DNA from: an uncultured Bacteroidales bacterium
Lineage (GTDB): Bacteria > Bacteroidota > Bacteroidia > Bacteroidales > Bacteroidaceae
Assembly (NCBI GenBank): GCA_902787555.1
Contig: CADAGO010000001.1
Location: 1 to 64,000 of the forward strand
Reading direction: 5' to 3'
Length of the DNA: 64,000 nucleotides
The notes under the pieces are model-generated. The model made no database searches. It saw nothing but the letters and a program-made list of their open reading frames with translations, and was not told the DNA's origin. The first letter of the stretch is position 1. The number at the start of each line of letters is the position of its first letter. The translations under genes were made by a program, and so were the position numbers. This document shows, piece by piece, positions 16,700 to 25,923 of this stretch.

Positions 16700-18754
16700 T
16701 CACGGTACAGTAATCGAATAAGGATACAACGTAGCATTGTAAGCACACCGCTGCGCAAGTATCCGATTCGAATCGGTCACTTCCGTCGTGCTATGGCCCA
16801 GATTCGTCAGCTCATTGGGCGAGAAACGATGAGTAGCACCGTTCCCAACTACACTGACGCCATACATCGGCGCGAAAAGCATCTGAAACCAAGTACACGC
16901 AGCTATATAACGACCCACACCAAACGACAGATGAATCCCATCGCGCGTCAGTTCCGAAGCATCCATCAGCGACGTATTCCGCGCATTCTGTATCGCCGTG
17001 CCGGTAGGAATCATCAAGTCGATACCATCCTTCTCTACCACCGAACGCGCCGTCGTTGCCACATCGCGCCAGTACTCCTCGCCCCAGCGCTTGCTGTGCT
17101 CATAGAACGACGCATACGACCACGACATGTTAAAGCCAATCGTCACGCCAGGGTTCGTACACGTGGACAAAATCTCGTCCACCAACTGATGCGAATACGG
17201 GAAGATGGTCGAATAATTCCCCGACGACGACGACATCTGCTGAATCGTCACCACGGTCCAGTCCTGAGCAAGCAACTGCGCCAACGTCCCCGACGACATC
17301 TCCATCTCGTAGTCGCCGACAACCCTCTTCAAATTGACGACCTTGTTGAACTTGTAGGTAACAACCCAGTCGCGCAACGAGGCACCCGACAGCGTCGCAG
17401 TATAGACGCAGCACTTCCGCGAGTCAATCCCCGCGCCCTTCACAAGCTCGCCCAGATAAGCAGTAGCATCGTCCGTAAAACTGTTACCGATGCTGAGGAT
17501 TTTCAACGTATCGCCACCCGTCGGCGGATAAGCATTATTCCTATAATAAGGGTAAGGACCGTCGTAAGTCAACACCTCATCGTCAGACGAACACGACACA
17601 AGCGTCATCGACAACATGCCCACGCCGACCGAACTCGCCGCAAGCGTCGACGACAACACACCAACGACCACCGACTTCAACACTTTCTTGTCAAACCACT
17701 TCAACTTCACCTTATCATAGTAATACGACCATAACAAAGGTACGCCCACGCCAACGCAGAAATAGACCACCCACCAGAAAGTCCGCGAGAACTCCTTGAT
17801 TGCCGGGAAACTCGCCAAACGCTCGATCGGCAAGCCGTAGATGAGGATGATCGCCATCGACACAAGCTTCAACGCAACAAAATGCCACGTCAGCACGTTA
17901 AACGTCTTCCCGCCCGTGAAGCACAAGAAATCGACAATCTTCCCCGAATGCTGCGCGATCTTCTCCCCGACCCCGAACAGCATCAACGCACCGGCAATGG
18001 CGCAAGCCGAGTAGGCGAAAACCTCCCAGCCACGATACGACACCATGTCGCTATGCCAGAAAAGGCTCACGCAGAACACCGTCACGACCGAAGAGACAAT
18101 ATACCACCATTTCCCAGCCCATTTCCACTCGCCCAAGCGGTAGCAATGCCCCACTGTGATGAAAAAGGCGGCCAAAAACAGGTGGCTGTTGATCCCGACA
18201 TACTTCACATACCAACCAGTGTACGCCAGAACCGTCGCCAGCAATAGCCACACCAACGCCGACACATACCTGTTCTTCAACACCTTCAACCCCACGTAAA
18301 ACAACAACGACCCAAAGAACAAGTCATGAAGAAACCAGTAGCCGCCGAGCAAAGTATCGTGTCCCTGCATCGCAACGACGATAGCCCCGCCATGCAGCAA
18401 CATCTCCGTCCATCCGTAGGGGACGATCGAGGCCTCCCCCACCATCATCCCCGGCTCATAGAAATGAATCTTGAAAAAGAAATTGTGCAAAATCAAGAAA
18501 ACCAACGACCATTTCACATATGGCCAATAAATACCCGTCACACGACGGGAAAGATACTTTGAACCATCAGTAAGATACTTCGTCTTAAAGCAATACCCGC
18601 TCATTACAAAGAATAACGGCATACGCATAAGAAGCAAGAAATCATTTAAAATAGGGAAAGAGGAAGTGTGACCTAACACCATCAGTATGATTGTTAAGCC
18701 TTTAGCTATAGAAACTCCGAGGTTCCGTGTCTCACTTCCCGCATTTGTAACCAT
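16700..18754 (-). CDS. Acyltransferase-3 fused to DUF4886 SGNH-like domain
   Basis: A 684-residue two-part protein. Residues 1-365 are an integral membrane acyltransferase-3 domain of about ten spans, with the expected front LTIILMVLGHTSSFPILND and RMPLFFVMSGY; such enzymes O-acetylate surface sugars. After the last span and a basic loop (KVKLKWFDKKVLK) comes another hydrophobic stretch ending MLSMTLVSC with a lipobox-like Cys388 followed by SSDDE, which looks exactly like a lipoprotein signal in the middle of the chain. Residues 410-684 form a DUF4886 domain, SGNH-hydrolase-like, starting ILSIGNSFTDDA and containing ELTRDGIHLS near its end (candidate catalytic Asp/His). The GT2 gene 11 bases upstream supports a glycan role. 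Confidence 0.85.
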   Translation of the reverse strand: MVTNAGSETRNLGVSIAKGLTIILMVLGHTSSFPILNDFLLLMRMPLFFVMSGYCFKTKYLTDGSKYLSRRVTGIYWPYVKWSLVFLILHNFFFKIHFYEPGMMVGEASIVPYGWTEMLLHGGAIVVAMQGHDTLLGGYWFLHDLFFGSLLFYVGLKVLKNRYVSALVWLLLATVLAYTGWYVKYVGINSHLFLAAFFITVGHCYRLGEWKWAGKWWYIVSSVVTVFCVSLFWHSDMVSYRGWEVFAYSACAIAGALMLFGVGEKIAQHSGKIVDFLCFTGGKTFNVLTWHFVALKLVSMAIILIYGLPIERLASFPAIKEFSRTFWWVVYFCVGVGVPLLWSYYYDKVKLKWFDKKVLKSVVVGVLSSTLAASSVGVGMLSMTLVSCSSDDEVLTYDGPYPYYRNNAYPPTGGDTLKILSIGNSFTDDATAYLGELVKGAGIDSRKCCVYTATLSGASLRDWVVTYKFNKVVNLKRVVGDYEMEMSSGTLAQLLAQDWTVVTIQQMSSSSGNYSTIFPYSHQLVDEILSTCTNPGVTIGFNMSWSYASFYEHSKRWGEEYWRDVATTARSVVEKDGIDLMIPTGTAIQNARNTSLMDASELTRDGIHLSFGVGRYIAACTWFQMLFAPMYGVSVVGNGATHRFSPNELTNLGHSTTEVTDSNRILAQRCAYNATLYPYSITVP

Positions 18755-18765
18755 ACTTCAGTCCG

Positions 18766-19524
18766 TTACTTCTTTATTAACATTGCCTGAGCCTGCTTGA
18801 TAAAAAACTTCATATACACCATTGGCCTGCATGTCCAGATTCCGAGCTTCTTACAAGCGTCCAAGTCCTCCTCCGCTCCAATGATTCGCGCTCTGATATT
18901 CTGAGTACTGACACCGCCCATTCGCATAGTCACCATATCCTTATGTAAATACTTATACGGGATTTTGTATTTATAAAACAAACGGGCTATAATCTCGAAA
19001 TCCGCGCTTATTCTATAATTCGATTTGTAATGTCCATATTTTTCATATACAGAACGGCGGAGATATAATGACGGATGGGGAGGCATATAACCCAGACGTA
19101 CCATCCAGGGACGGAAAAGGCATCCAGAATAATAACGCACCTTCTTCTCGTCATCAATCTTTACGAAATGAACGTCACCATAAACAGCATCGACATCCGA
19201 AGAAAACGCATGAACAATATCCTCAAGCACTTCTGGAGTCGTATAAAAATCATCGCTATTAAGAAGGCCTATGATATCTCCAGTACATCTACTTACGCCC
19301 TTATTCATCGCATCATATATTCCTTTATCACGCTCAGAAATCCAATGCATTCTTCCCCCAAAAATCGGTTCATATTTGCGGACAATATCTAACGTTCCAT
19401 CTGTCGAGCCACCATCTATGACCCAATATTCTATCTCCTTAAATGTCTGATTCAGAACAGATTGAAAAGTTCTTTCTAAAGTTTTTGCGCTATTATACGT
19501 AGCAGTTATTATTGAGATTATCAT
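18766..19524 (-). CDS. Glycosyltransferase family 2
   Basis: A 252-residue GT-A fold transferase. It starts MIISIITATYNSAKTLERTF, has the YWVIDGGSTDGT nucleotide-binding region, GIYDAMNKGVSRCTGDIIGL, and the DXD-like LNSDDFY. The C-terminal half (CLFRPWMVRLGYMPPHPS, ISADFEIIARLFY) is typical of short-chain capsule and LPS transferases. It has its own promoter box (19547) and leads the acyltransferase-fusion gene, so the two may build and decorate the same glycan. Confidence 0.9.
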   Translation of the reverse strand: MIISIITATYNSAKTLERTFQSVLNQTFKEIEYWVIDGGSTDGTLDIVRKYEPIFGGRMHWISERDKGIYDAMNKGVSRCTGDIIGLLNSDDFYTTPEVLEDIVHAFSSDVDAVYGDVHFVKIDDEKKVRYYSGCLFRPWMVRLGYMPPHPSLYLRRSVYEKYGHYKSNYRISADFEIIARLFYKYKIPYKYLHKDMVTMRMGGVSTQNIRARIIGAEEDLDACKKLGIWTCRPMVYMKFFIKQAQAMLIKK

Positions 19525-19546
19525 TGCCTTCTAACTATTCAGGGGA

Positions 19547-19554
19547 CAAAGTTA
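19547..19554 (-). promoter_or_regulatory. Promoter -7 box of the GT2-acyltransferase unit
   Basis: Minus-strand TAACTTTG is 22 bases before the GT2 start, so these genes need not depend on the upstream exopolysaccharide operon. Confidence 0.6.
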
Positions 19555-19739
19555 CATCTTTTTATTCAATCAGCAAAAAAATGCACTCAAAAAGGGTGTA
19601 TTGTAACGTATATTGACGCCAAAACTTTCCTTTTTTCTTTTCAACAAATAGAATTATTGGTGTCCGCTAATAGTTGAAAATCGATAAAGTAAGCCCTCCT
19701 CCATACTTCATATCCTTCTTTCTTAGCGGACAGTCAATA

Positions 19740-20046
19740 TTATAATAGTTTAGAGTTTAGAGTGAACCCCAAAGGGATGAAGACAGCTATGAGTTAAGAC
19801 TTTAGTTATTAGAAGTCCATTGTCTGAATGGCAAAGGACGGGCAGCTAATTCAAAAAGGAAAAGCAGTTAATTCAATAGGGAAAACGAATTAGCTGAAAA
19901 GGGAAGTTGCCTTTAGTCATCCGGTCGGATGACTAAAGCCATCCAATCGGACGGCTAAAGGCGGATGACCGTCTGCCTTTAGCCGTCTACCCTCGAACTT
20001 ATAATAATGGAATGGGAATAGTATGCGTAATTACACCACAAAGATA
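19740..20046. repeat. Palindromes and an orphan promoter in a gene-free stretch
   Basis: The 700 bases between the GH16 gene and the GT2 gene hold no credible gene. They contain a perfect 12-bp stem at 19911-19922/19927-19938 (CTTTAGTCATCC, loop GGTC) and a perfect 13-bp stem at 19950-19962/19975-19987 (GACGGCTAAAGGC). A looser pair, CAGCTAATTC and GAATTAGCTG, lies at about 19842-19895. A minus-strand promoter box TATCTTTG at 20038-20045 points into them, so the stems could be transcribed. Confidence 0.75.
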
Positions 20047-20226
20047 CAAAAATAATTCTCCGTTTCCAAATAATTTGTAAAGAATTTTTGTGCTACCACA
20101 AAAACTATTACTGGACAGCAATGCAATTAAATATTGAATCTACTCATTCTTTAAATCGGTCGAAAGGGATGAGCGGTGACAGGGGAAATAAGTCACTATC
20201 GAGAACATTGAGGGTAGGCCTATCTT

Positions 20227-21054
20227 TCAATGGGACTCTTCGGTTCCTTTCCACTTATACATTCTCACCCAGTCAACATCCATATATGCAGGAAAAGTTT
20301 TTGGATCAACATGTCCTACCCATGAGCCTCCCACCTGCATATCCATCATCAAATACATATCTATGCCAAAAGGCCATTGCCCTTCTTCTTCTAAAAAAGG
20401 ATTCCGGGTATAGACACATGTATCATGACCATTTACACTATAAATAATACGATTTGGAAGAATCTCTACAGCAAAAATATTCCATTTCTCGAAATTCACA
20501 TTGGCCTTTATCTGGTGGCCCTTACTTCCTTGCTGTAATGTATAATAAGTATGAATGGTCTGATACGCAAATCTATTTCTGTTCACATATTCCATGATAT
20601 CAAGTTCTGCATATCCCTTTTTCCTGGTATCATTCTTCCCGTCTTCACGTAAAGTCCAAATAGCAGGCCAGGTACCTTGCCCACCTTTTATCCTAGCTCT
20701 CACTTCAATCTTACCATACCCAATAAAGCGTTTCTTATGAGTTGTAAGTCCACCCGTAAGAAATTGAGCTGTATCATTAGGTGCCAGTCCATTGTTTCTG
20801 CGGGCAAAAATACGTATTTTCCCTCCACTAACACGATACAGCTTAGCATTGTCAGACCAGTATCTTCCGCAATTATATGGAATCCGTTTCAAAAAAGACC
20901 ACGAACAAGTATCAATAGAATTACCTTTGAAATCATCCTGCCATACTAACTCATACTCACGTTTTGATTCGGTTTGTGCATTTAAACACGAATACACCAG
21001 AAGCAACTCGCAAAGACAAAACAAAAAGACTGACTTATTCATACTTCCTTTCAT
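20227..21054 (-). CDS. Glycoside hydrolase family 16
   Basis: A 275-residue secreted beta-glucanase-like enzyme. The signal region ends LLLVYSCLNAQ, which could be a lipobox (Cys23) or an SPI site. The family signature ELDIMEY holds the catalytic nucleophile Glu, assisting Asp and acid/base Glu. The rest (ELVWQDDFKGNSIDTCSW at the front and DWVRMYKW at the end) fits GH16 laminarinase or polysaccharide-trimming enzymes. It is the last gene of the exopolysaccharide operon, 5 bases after a GT2 gene, which suggests it trims or releases the polymer made here rather than acting on diet glycans. Confidence 0.9.
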   Translation of the reverse strand: MKGSMNKSVFLFCLCELLLVYSCLNAQTESKREYELVWQDDFKGNSIDTCSWSFLKRIPYNCGRYWSDNAKLYRVSGGKIRIFARRNNGLAPNDTAQFLTGGLTTHKKRFIGYGKIEVRARIKGGQGTWPAIWTLREDGKNDTRKKGYAELDIMEYVNRNRFAYQTIHTYYTLQQGSKGHQIKANVNFEKWNIFAVEILPNRIIYSVNGHDTCVYTRNPFLEEEGQWPFGIDMYLMMDMQVGGSWVGHVDPKTFPAYMDVDWVRMYKWKGTEESH

Positions 21055-21059
21055 AATTA

Positions 21060-21863
21060 TTACTCATAATGGGTTAGGAATATACCCCGTAACATACACC
21101 CAAGAGCACTCATGGGAGAGATATCCTGTTTATACATCGAACGTTTCTTCCAAGCATAGTAGAATGCATATAAAGTAGCAAGCCACCAACCGAGAAAACG
21201 GCGTGTTGCCCATCCTCGATCGATAAAAAATTTCTTATCAAATCCTTTAAACCACTGAGACTCCTCGCAATCAATCATCGTTGCGACTGTAATTGGGACA
21301 AACCATATAGTTAAGCCTGCACGCAAACAATCAATCAGAAATTTACTCTCCTCTTGAGCTCCATGCCCAGTACCAGACCCCATCAGTTCATCAAACCGAA
21401 TCGCTTTTTCTACAATACTCGCCCTTCGAAATGATATTTGCCAGCTTGAAATATGCAAACACCCTATCAACCCACATTTATATGCATGGTTCGGATATAT
21501 ACGCTTACTATTATTCACCCCATACCCAAAAGTGTCTGCATTATCTACCTTAAAAGCAATAATATCCGCTTCAGGATAGTCTGCATATGCTTTCAAAACA
21601 CGCTCTTCCACATCGTGTTGAAATAACTCATCATCATCTGATAGCAGACAGATGTCAGCCCATGCCCTATCAATCGCCATATTACGGCTTTTCGACAGTC
21701 CACGTTCTTTGGTATAAATCATTCGCTGGCATCTTTCGCTTGATTGCTCCTCTCGAGATTCATCACATTGATTAACGACTAGTACATCACAGTTGATTTG
21801 TGAATCTTTCACAATTTGCATATCTTTACGATGCATGCATGACATCAGTATCTGAAACGTCAT
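21060..21863 (-). CDS. Glycosyltransferase, GT2-like
   Basis: A 267-residue transferase-like protein with a GT-A layout: MTFQILMSCMHR, VVNQCDE, TKERGLSKSRNMAIDRAWAD and the DXD-type LLSDDDELF. The C-terminal part (RFDELMGSGTGHGAQEESKFL) resembles the acceptor half of capsule transferases, and the last 60 residues hold a hydrophobic membrane-contact region. It overlaps the preceding GT2 gene by 4 bases. Sugar donor unknown. Confidence 0.82.
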   Translation of the reverse strand: MTFQILMSCMHRKDMQIVKDSQINCDVLVVNQCDESREEQSSERCQRMIYTKERGLSKSRNMAIDRAWADICLLSDDDELFQHDVEERVLKAYADYPEADIIAFKVDNADTFGYGVNNSKRIYPNHAYKCGLIGCLHISSWQISFRRASIVEKAIRFDELMGSGTGHGAQEESKFLIDCLRAGLTIWFVPITVATMIDCEESQWFKGFDKKFFIDRGWATRRFLGWWLATLYAFYYAWKKRSMYKQDISPMSALGCMLRGIFLTHYE

Positions 21864-22762
21864 AGACCCATCTCCTTTCTTTTTATGTGCTTTATTCTAT
21901 TCAACATTTCTTTCAGCATCACTTTACGGTCATCTGCATGTCCTGCCAAAACTTTAACGGATTCAACCCAGTAAAGAACACGATAGATGCGTAAAAACTG
22001 ACGAACTGTTTTATCACGAGAATATCCTTTTTTCTCATTTTGCTTCATTGCCACGTGTAAAAATTTTATCTCATAGTCAGCATCGGGTTGACGTTCTGAG
22101 GTTAGGTGCACATAGCGCATAGATTTATCATAACGAAAATGGGGGCCCCATCTATGCATCAATCGCCAATGGATATCATCCTCCTCACCATACATAAAAA
22201 CAGATTCATCGAATAACCCAACCTCCTCAAACATACTACGACGAACAAAGAAACAAGAACCCGAAAAATACTGCCAACGTGGCATATACCATTCCAACCG
22301 ATTACATAGTGCTTGAATTAACGTTCGCAGGTAACCATTCATCATATAAGTACACATGAAAGAGTAGTGGCTTTCCATCGTTTCTGTCAACATTTGTTTC
22401 ACTCCATACATACAGAGCCCTGCATCGGATTCGAATGCTTTCAATGGTTTTGCAAAAAAATGAGACGCCAACCGAACATCCGGATTCATAATCAGGATTA
22501 ATGGAGCTGTGCTATTACGAATACCGACATTGTTACCTTGACCATATCCTCCGTTATGAGTATTCTTCAGCAAAACGAGATCCTCTCCCCAAAGGCTGCG
22601 CAAACATTCGAACATCGAATCTACACCATGACTACCATTATCAACAATAACCAGTTCTATTTCGCTCAATGGTATATCAGCGTACCTTCTGATACTATTG
22701 ACACAATCATATATATCATGTTCCGAATTATACGTAACTATAATAATTGAAACTTTTTTCAT
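21860..22762 (-). CDS. Glycosyltransferase family 2
   Basis: A 300-residue enzyme starting MKKVSIIIVTYNSEHDIYDC, with LVIVDNGSHGVDS, NNVGIRNSTAPLILIMNPDV (DXD position NPD) and FFVRRSMFEEVGLFDESVFM. This is the rhamnosyltransferase-like (WbbL/RfbN) group of GT2. It overlaps both neighbours by 4 bases (ATGA), so it is translated as part of the exopolysaccharide operon. Confidence 0.9.
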   Translation of the reverse strand: MKKVSIIIVTYNSEHDIYDCVNSIRRYADIPLSEIELVIVDNGSHGVDSMFECLRSLWGEDLVLLKNTHNGGYGQGNNVGIRNSTAPLILIMNPDVRLASHFFAKPLKAFESDAGLCMYGVKQMLTETMESHYSFMCTYMMNGYLRTLIQALCNRLEWYMPRWQYFSGSCFFVRRSMFEEVGLFDESVFMYGEEDDIHWRLMHRWGPHFRYDKSMRYVHLTSERQPDADYEIKFLHVAMKQNEKKGYSRDKTVRQFLRIYRVLYWVESVKVLAGHADDRKVMLKEMLNRIKHIKRKEMGL

Positions 22763-23796
22763 TCTACTCTTAATTTGCGAATCTTCTTTATCTTGTGCTG
22801 GATTCTTATGCGATAATCCACTAAATGCAAAGACATTGGAATTTGTCTTGCTATTTTTCGCGGAAGGAATACTTGCAGAAGAAGAGTGGACTTAACTGCC
22901 AAAAGAAACAATACTCCAAATATAGGAGAATGCCTTTTCACCACTTGAATCATAGAATGTGCGAAGTCTGCATCTATTCCGTTACTCATAATACGATTAT
23001 AAAGGAATAGGACTCCAAAAAACAAAGCGCCATCATATTTGTGCCCTTTACTATGATGATACAACTGATAGAACTTTTCAATGGCATAAATTGTGCTCTT
23101 CTGATGAGCCTTAGAGGCTATTCTTTTTGATATAGACCCATTGGAGGAATCTATTCTATAACCGATATCAGCCCTGTTTCTGCTATAACCATACTTCAGG
23201 CCTTTTAATAGTGTTTGTAAATTAAAATCTGCATCTTGTAACGACAATAATTGTTCATCCCATATTATACCTGCATCACGCAAAGATTGAGTTCTATAAA
23301 TATTGTTCCATACGACAAATGGCAACAAGCGTCGAGCAAAAGCGTTTATATCATCAGAGTATATTGGATTGCCATACACAAATTCCCCTGCTTTATCATC
23401 AAAAACATTTTGACTTATCACACCCGATGGAAAAACCATAAAGTCCAACAATTGATTGGACTCCATTTCACTTACTCGAGTTTCGAGACAATGTGGCAAT
23501 ACATAGTCATCATTATCAAAAAAAATAATATATTTACCTTTTGCCAGTTCCAAACCAATATTTCTGCATGTCTGTGCACCTTTGGGCAAACGATTACGGT
23601 GTATTATCTGAATACGAGGGTCTATACAAGACATTTGATTAAGTACAGAGACTGTAACTTGATCAGAGCCATCATCAACTGCCAACAATTCCCATAATTG
23701 GAAACTATTGGCCCTAATAGACTCTATCATCTGCCGGGTCAAATCCGCATTATTAAACACAGGCATTACAATAGTTAGCAATATCTTATTATTCAT
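22759..23796 (-). CDS. Glycosyltransferase family 2
   Basis: A 345-residue enzyme with the start MNNKILLTIVMPVFNNADLT, then LLAVDDGSDQ, GLELAKGKYIIFFDNDDYVL (DXD) and a variable C-terminal half that ends in basic residues. A longer reading begins at 23841, but I chose the ATG at 23796: it overlaps the stop of the wzy-like gene by 8 bases and has AAAGGAGAG about 10 bases upstream, an unusually good ribosome site for this genome. Confidence 0.88.
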   Translation of the reverse strand: MNNKILLTIVMPVFNNADLTRQMIESIRANSFQLWELLAVDDGSDQVTVSVLNQMSCIDPRIQIIHRNRLPKGAQTCRNIGLELAKGKYIIFFDNDDYVLPHCLETRVSEMESNQLLDFMVFPSGVISQNVFDDKAGEFVYGNPIYSDDINAFARRLLPFVVWNNIYRTQSLRDAGIIWDEQLLSLQDADFNLQTLLKGLKYGYSRNRADIGYRIDSSNGSISKRIASKAHQKSTIYAIEKFYQLYHHSKGHKYDGALFFGVLFLYNRIMSNGIDADFAHSMIQVVKRHSPIFGVLFLLAVKSTLLLQVFLPRKIARQIPMSLHLVDYRIRIQHKIKKIRKLRVE

Positions 23797-25033
23797 TTGA
23801 GATGCTCTCCTTTCTTGAGATATCACTATTCCCATCAACAATATCTTTGGACTTGTACAAATCGGGATAATAATAAATCATAGCAAACAAATAAAAAACA
23901 AAAAACACTTTATAAACCTCAAAACACATCATAAACAAAAAGGTGACAACTCCGAGCAATAATAATAGTGCTGTACGATCTAAATAGCTCCATATTCGCT
24001 TCATTGCAGCAACACAACATAATAAAAACAAAGCCATTCCAACCAAACCTCCATATATAAGAACCGAGTAAATAAAATTATGAGGGCCTATTGCAAAACT
24101 ATTCATCTCGGAAACATACCAATCAGCATCAACACGCCCCCATCCGATTATTGGTGACTCTGCGAATTTTTTAGCCGCAGCATCCCACATTTCTGTTCTG
24201 TTAGTAAATGTCATATCCTTACCCAAAACATCTTGAATTAAATAAGCTGCAAGTTCATTATTATGCAGTCCTTCACCCTGGAAACAAACAAGGCACTGGA
24301 ATAGTACATAAAAAGCGAAGAAAACGACTAGGGCATATTTCAATAGTTTTTTGGAAGGGATTAAACACAATAAACTAAATAATATGATATTGGAAATCGA
24401 ATTCATAGAACCAACCATTAGCAATGTAATGACAGATATTAAAGCAACACCTATCGTATTTAATATCCATTTTTTATTATATGGTGTACATAAAATAGAA
24501 GATATTATCGCACACATCATTCGACATCCCATCTGGTTACGATTTCCGCCTAATAAGAAAGAATCAAATTCATCTTCTGCCGCAAACATCCAATCAGGAA
24601 ACACAATCATAATCACAAGATTAAGATATACAACGATTGAAAAAAGTAAACAAATTGAATATAAAAGAGTTTTCCATTGATTAGAATAATAAGCAAAGAT
24701 AAATAGGAGGCTAAATACTTCTATCATATCGTAAAATGCCGTTTTTATATCTGTGCCCTGTATCGTCGTAAATACGGCTATCGAAACCATATACATAAAC
24801 ACGGCCAAACCATATTGTGACATCTTCATCCCTTTTATATAGAGAACACTTATCACGATAAAGTTTAGACACATTAAACCAATAACCAGATATGATATCG
24901 GCTGTAAAAAACTAAACACAGTAAAAGTAATTACCATGCGTGTAAAAAGAATTACAGAAAACCATATCGGTAATACTTTTGTTTTTTTTAGGTCAAACTT
25001 TAGTGGTATAGTCATGCCTGCAGACATAATCAT
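23789..25033 (-). CDS. O-antigen polymerase/ligase-like membrane protein
   Basis: A 414-residue protein with about ten to eleven hydrophobic spans. Between later spans is a large periplasmic loop containing MTFTNRTEMWDAAAKKFAES and GPHNFIYSVLIYGGLVGMALF, the pattern of Wzy polymerases and WaaL ligases (R and H residues in the loop). With Wzx and Wzz in the same operon it most likely polymerises the repeat unit in the periplasm. It shares one base with the ATP-grasp gene (TAATG). Confidence 0.85.
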   Translation of the reverse strand: MIMSAGMTIPLKFDLKKTKVLPIWFSVILFTRMVITFTVFSFLQPISYLVIGLMCLNFIVISVLYIKGMKMSQYGLAVFMYMVSIAVFTTIQGTDIKTAFYDMIEVFSLLFIFAYYSNQWKTLLYSICLLFSIVVYLNLVIMIVFPDWMFAAEDEFDSFLLGGNRNQMGCRMMCAIISSILCTPYNKKWILNTIGVALISVITLLMVGSMNSISNIILFSLLCLIPSKKLLKYALVVFFAFYVLFQCLVCFQGEGLHNNELAAYLIQDVLGKDMTFTNRTEMWDAAAKKFAESPIIGWGRVDADWYVSEMNSFAIGPHNFIYSVLIYGGLVGMALFLLCCVAAMKRIWSYLDRTALLLLLGVVTFLFMMCFEVYKVFFVFYLFAMIYYYPDLYKSKDIVDGNSDISRKESISNE

Positions 25034-25923
25034 TATAATTTAACCAGACTTCCTAATAAATTTTGAAATTTCGGAGAATAATAGCTAATAAAGCCTGCAG
25101 AAGCTGTAAAGGTCATCTCCCCAAAATATGGTTTATCATCCACCTCATAGAAATCAACTCTCACTTCTGGAAAACCCTTAGACAAACGAGAAGCAGCATT
25201 CAACATTGCGTCTAAGCTATGGGGACGTGGAATCGGCTGATCGGATAGTATATAATGAGGTGTCGAAACGGAAAACTCAGGATGGAAGTTCCAATCTAAA
25301 TCATAGACACCAACTATCAAACTATCTTTTGTTCGATTGTGACATACAAATATATATGCAGGTTTACCATCAAAAGTCCAAATTTTATAATCAACAAGAG
25401 AAGTGGAATTAATCCGTTGTTTTGTATTATCAAGTAACGTTTCTACAATAATACACGGAACAATTTTATCATAATGTGGCTCCCCCATGAATCGGCCAAA
25501 TTTAGACGATAGTAAACGAGAAAATTCCGCCGTCCAATATTTTGTGTCTAAAGATTGTTTATCCTTACATATAAGAGCATCGCCGCTACCATGATTTGTT
25601 TTCATTACGAATTGGTTCGGCAACTTATCCCATTCGATATCTTCTGCTTTATCCCACTTGCCAATCAATGGCACCAACATATTCTCAAAGCCACAATTCG
25701 CAACATACTCCCGAACCCTGTACTTATCTGCTAATTCCGACCACCTTGATGTATCACCATAAAACTTTAACCAGTTTATCTTCTCGTCAAGGCTCTGTGG
25801 TTTTTTCCAATTCAAAGACTTCCCCGTCGAACGACGATAGTGTATGCTAGCCAATGTCTTCGGCGAGATTCTTCCTAAAAAGGTATATACTAAATTCCAA
25901 AAAAATTTCGTTATCACTTTCAT
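25033..25923 (-). CDS. TupA-like ATP-grasp protein
   Basis: A 296-residue protein resembling the TupA-like ATP-grasp family found in polysaccharide clusters. Visible parts are FWNLVYTFLGRISPKTLASI at the front, the LDEKINWLKFYGD block, DKYRVREYV, FVMKTNHGSGDALIC (lysine and Gly-rich ATP-binding loop) and VRVDFYEVDDKPYFGEMTF (metal-binding Asp/Glu). Related proteins in capsule loci are thought to ligate an amino acid or similar group to a sugar acid. It overlaps the flippase gene by 4 bases. Confidence 0.82.
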   Translation of the reverse strand: MKVITKFFWNLVYTFLGRISPKTLASIHYRRSTGKSLNWKKPQSLDEKINWLKFYGDTSRWSELADKYRVREYVANCGFENMLVPLIGKWDKAEDIEWDKLPNQFVMKTNHGSGDALICKDKQSLDTKYWTAEFSRLLSSKFGRFMGEPHYDKIVPCIIVETLLDNTKQRINSTSLVDYKIWTFDGKPAYIFVCHNRTKDSLIVGVYDLDWNFHPEFSVSTPHYILSDQPIPRPHSLDAMLNAASRLSKGFPEVRVDFYEVDDKPYFGEMTFTASAGFISYYSPKFQNLLGSLVKL

